Source of the DNA: an uncultured Streptococcus sp.
Lineage (GTDB): Bacteria > Bacillota > Bacilli > Lactobacillales > Streptococcaceae
Assembly: GCA_916048145.1 (NCBI GenBank)
Contig: CAJZGT010000065.1
Location: 1 to 7,395, forward strand
Length of the DNA: 7,395 nucleotides
Reading direction: 5' to 3'
Shown in pieces: positions 6,072-7,395 of the stretch (positions within the stretch are counted from its first letter, which is position 1; each line of letters opens with the position of its first letter). Below the pieces are notes generated by a model, which made no database searches, had not been told where the DNA came from, and saw only the letters and a list, made by a program, of their open reading frames with translations. The position numbers and the translations under genes were made by a program.

Positions 6072-7052
6072 ATGGCTTTAACAGAACAAAAACGTGCACG
6101 CTTAGAAAAACTTTCTGATGAAAATGGAATCATCTCAGCTCTTGCATTTGACCAACGTGGTGCTTTGAAACGCCTCATGGCTCAACACCAAACAGAAGAA
6201 CCAACTGTAGCTCAAATGGAAGAACTGAAAGTCTTGGTAGCAGATGAATTGACTAAATACGCTTCATCAATGCTTCTTGACCCTGAGTATGGACTTCCAG
6301 CGACTAAAGCTCTTGATGAAAAAGCTGGTCTTCTCCTTGCTTATGAAAAAACAGGTTATGACACAACAAGCACAAAACGCTTGCCTGACTGCTTGGATGT
6401 TTGGTCTGCAAAACGTATCAAAGAAGAAGGTGCAGATGCAGTTAAATTCTTGCTTTACTATGATGTAGATAGTTCAGATGAACTCAACCAAGAAAAACAA
6501 GCTTACATTGAACGTATCGGTTCTGAGTGTGTGGCTGAAGATATTCCATTCTTCCTTGAAATCCTTGCTTACGATGAAAAAATTGCTGACGCTGGTTCTG
6601 TAGAATACGCTAAAGTAAAACCACACAAAGTTATCGGTGCTATGAAAGTCTTCTCAGACCCACGCTTTAACATTGATGTCTTGAAAGTAGAAGTTCCTGT
6701 AAACATTAAATATGTTGAAGGCTTCGCTGAAGGTGAAGTAGTTTATACACGTGAAGAAGCAGCAGCATTCTTCAAAGCACAAGATGAAGCAACTAACTTG
6801 CCATACATCTACTTGAGTGCTGGTGTATCAGCTAAACTCTTCCAAGATACTCTGGTATTTGCTCATGAATCAGGTGCAAACTTTAACGGAGTTCTTTGTG
6901 GCCGTGCTACATGGGCTGGATCAGTTGAAGCTTACATCAAAGATGGTGAAACAGCAGCTCGCGAATGGCTTCGCACAACTGGTTTTGAAAACATTGATGA
7001 ACTCAACAAGGTTCTTCAAACAACAGCGACTTCATGGAAAGAACGCGTGTAG
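6072..7052 (+). CDS. lacD: Tagatose-1,6-bisphosphate aldolase LacD
   Basis: A class I (Schiff-base) aldolase of 326 residues that splits tagatose 1,6-bisphosphate into dihydroxyacetone phosphate and glyceraldehyde 3-phosphate. The residues known for streptococcal LacD are present at the expected positions: Asp27 in FDQRG, Lys125 in DAVKF, Glu163 in FFLEIL and the Schiff-base Lys205 in VLKVEVP. The enzyme is therefore predicted to be active. In S. pyogenes a paralogue, LacD.1, is a regulator; nothing here suggests that role, because the full pathway is next to it. AGAGGT (6061-6066), inside the end of lacC, is the ribosome binding site. It is the last gene of the operon and is followed by a terminator. 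Confidence 0.97.
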   Translation: MALTEQKRARLEKLSDENGIISALAFDQRGALKRLMAQHQTEEPTVAQMEELKVLVADELTKYASSMLLDPEYGLPATKALDEKAGLLLAYEKTGYDTTSTKRLPDCLDVWSAKRIKEEGADAVKFLLYYDVDSSDELNQEKQAYIERIGSECVAEDIPFFLEILAYDEKIADAGSVEYAKVKPHKVIGAMKVFSDPRFNIDVLKVEVPVNIKYVEGFAEGEVVYTREEAAAFFKAQDEATNLPYIYLSAGVSAKLFQDTLVFAHESGANFNGVLCGRATWAGSVEAYIKDGETAAREWLRTTGFENIDELNKVLQTTATSWKERV

Positions 7053-7075
7053 CACTCAAATTGTAAAAAATATTC

Positions 7076-7108
7076 AGTCTAGTGATAGTAATATCTCTAG
7101 ACTTTTTT
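7076..7108 (+). terminator. Rho-independent terminator of lacABCD
   Basis: AGTCTAG (7076-7082) pairs with CTAGACT (7097-7103). An inner stem GATA/TATC (7084-7087 with 7092-7095) continues it after one T-T mismatch and closes on a GTAA loop. Six T residues follow at 7103-7108. It lies 23 bases after the lacD stop codon. Confidence 0.88.
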
Positions 7109-7121
7109 GATGACGTAAAAA

Positions 7122-7150
7122 TAACCTTGAGTTAGTTATCCTCAAGGTTA
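7122..7150 (-). terminator. Terminator of the convergent minus-strand gene
   Basis: TAACCTTGAG (7122-7131) and CTCAAGGTTA (7141-7150) form a perfect ten-pair stem with a nine-base loop. Read on the minus strand it is followed by five T residues (complement of 7117-7121). It lies 27 bases beyond the stop codon of the gene at the right edge, so the two convergent units each have their own terminator. Confidence 0.82.
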
Positions 7151-7177
7151 GATAAAATATATAAGAAGGAATGCAAG

Positions 7178-7395
7178 TTAATCGTGATATTCTCCACGAT
7201 TCCACTTGGCATTCTCTTCATCGAAGATATGATCATTGGCAGCTACATCTGGACTCACTTCAGATAGTTTATCAATTTTCGAAATCAATTCCTCTTTTTC
7301 AGGACTTGGTTTGTACTTGGTATTGATAAATTCATCTACAATGTTGTTAATGAAATTGATACCTAGGATTGCACCACCGAAAGCAACAATATTAG
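7178..7395 (-). CDS. Second LacB/RpiB-family sugar-phosphate isomerase, C-terminal part
   Basis: An open frame enters from the right edge and ends with TAA at 7180-7178 (minus strand), giving the last 71 residues of a protein whose start is outside the window. It begins NIVAFGGAILGIN, matching [13 protein letters not shown] at residues 102-114 of the LacB encoded upstream, and ends AKWNRGEYHD, almost the same as [10 protein letters not shown]. By eye about 28 of 70 positions are identical to that LacB, so it is a clear but distant paralogue. The RGEYHD tail favours a LacB-type isomerase over plain ribose-5-phosphate isomerase B. The catalytic cysteine region is not visible. It could belong to a second galactose or other hexose-phosphate pathway lying to the right and read toward lacD. 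The exact substrate is unknown. Confidence 0.85.
   Translation of the reverse strand, partial: NIVAFGGAILGINFINNIVDEFINTKYKPSPEKEELISKIDKLSEVSPDVAANDHIFDEENAKWNRGEYHD

Noticed and set aside
1..7395. Mobile elements, CRISPR arrays, tRNA or rRNA genes.
   Set aside because: No transposase or integrase frame, no spaced repeat array and no tRNA-like cloverleaf or rRNA sequence was seen on either strand.

Overview
The window looks like chromosomal DNA from a mitis-group Streptococcus (S. mitis, S. oralis, S. infantis or a close relative). The reasons are the low-GC composition, the streptococcal promoters and AGGAGG-type ribosome binding sites, and a left edge that carries the 3' end of licC. LicC is the phosphocholine cytidylyltransferase used to decorate teichoic acid in pneumococcus and its relatives. 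The species call is by recognition of protein sequence from memory, not by a search.

Layout. (1) Positions 1-329 are the tail of licC, closed by a strong terminator at 337-367. (2) A sigma-A promoter at 462-490, overlapped by a near-consensus CcpA (cre) site, starts gatA-gatB-gatC (527-2871), the IIA, IIB and IIC parts of a galactitol-family PTS. (3) After a hairpin with a T-tract (2902-2943) comes a LacX-type aldose 1-epimerase (2972-3868). (4) A 290-bp intergenic region holds a second promoter (3904-3932), a set of TGTTTGT/ACAAACA half-sites that look like a DeoR-family (LacR) operator, and a long hairpin-rich leader. (5) lacA-lacB-lacC-lacD (4159-7052) encode the complete tagatose-6-phosphate pathway. 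(6) Two back-to-back terminators (7076-7108 and 7122-7150) separate lacD from a convergent gene on the minus strand. This gene is cut by the right edge and encodes the C-terminus of a second, diverged LacB/RpiB-type isomerase.

How the genes fit together. GatABC would import and phosphorylate a hexose, most likely galactose, to galactose 6-phosphate. LacAB would isomerise this to tagatose 6-phosphate, LacC would phosphorylate it to tagatose 1,6-bisphosphate, and LacD would split that into dihydroxyacetone phosphate and glyceraldehyde 3-phosphate. LacX may equilibrate sugar anomers. No lactose PTS (lacFE), no phospho-beta-galactosidase (lacG), no galactitol dehydrogenase (gatD) and no regulator lie in the window, so the unit reads as a galactose rather than a lactose or galactitol system. 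Comparable gat-lac clusters are known in oral streptococci such as S. gordonii, so the pathway itself is not new. The less ordinary points are its position next to licC, the two-promoter architecture with a long structured leader, and the extra LacB-like gene downstream. I see no undescribed system that the sequence clearly supports.
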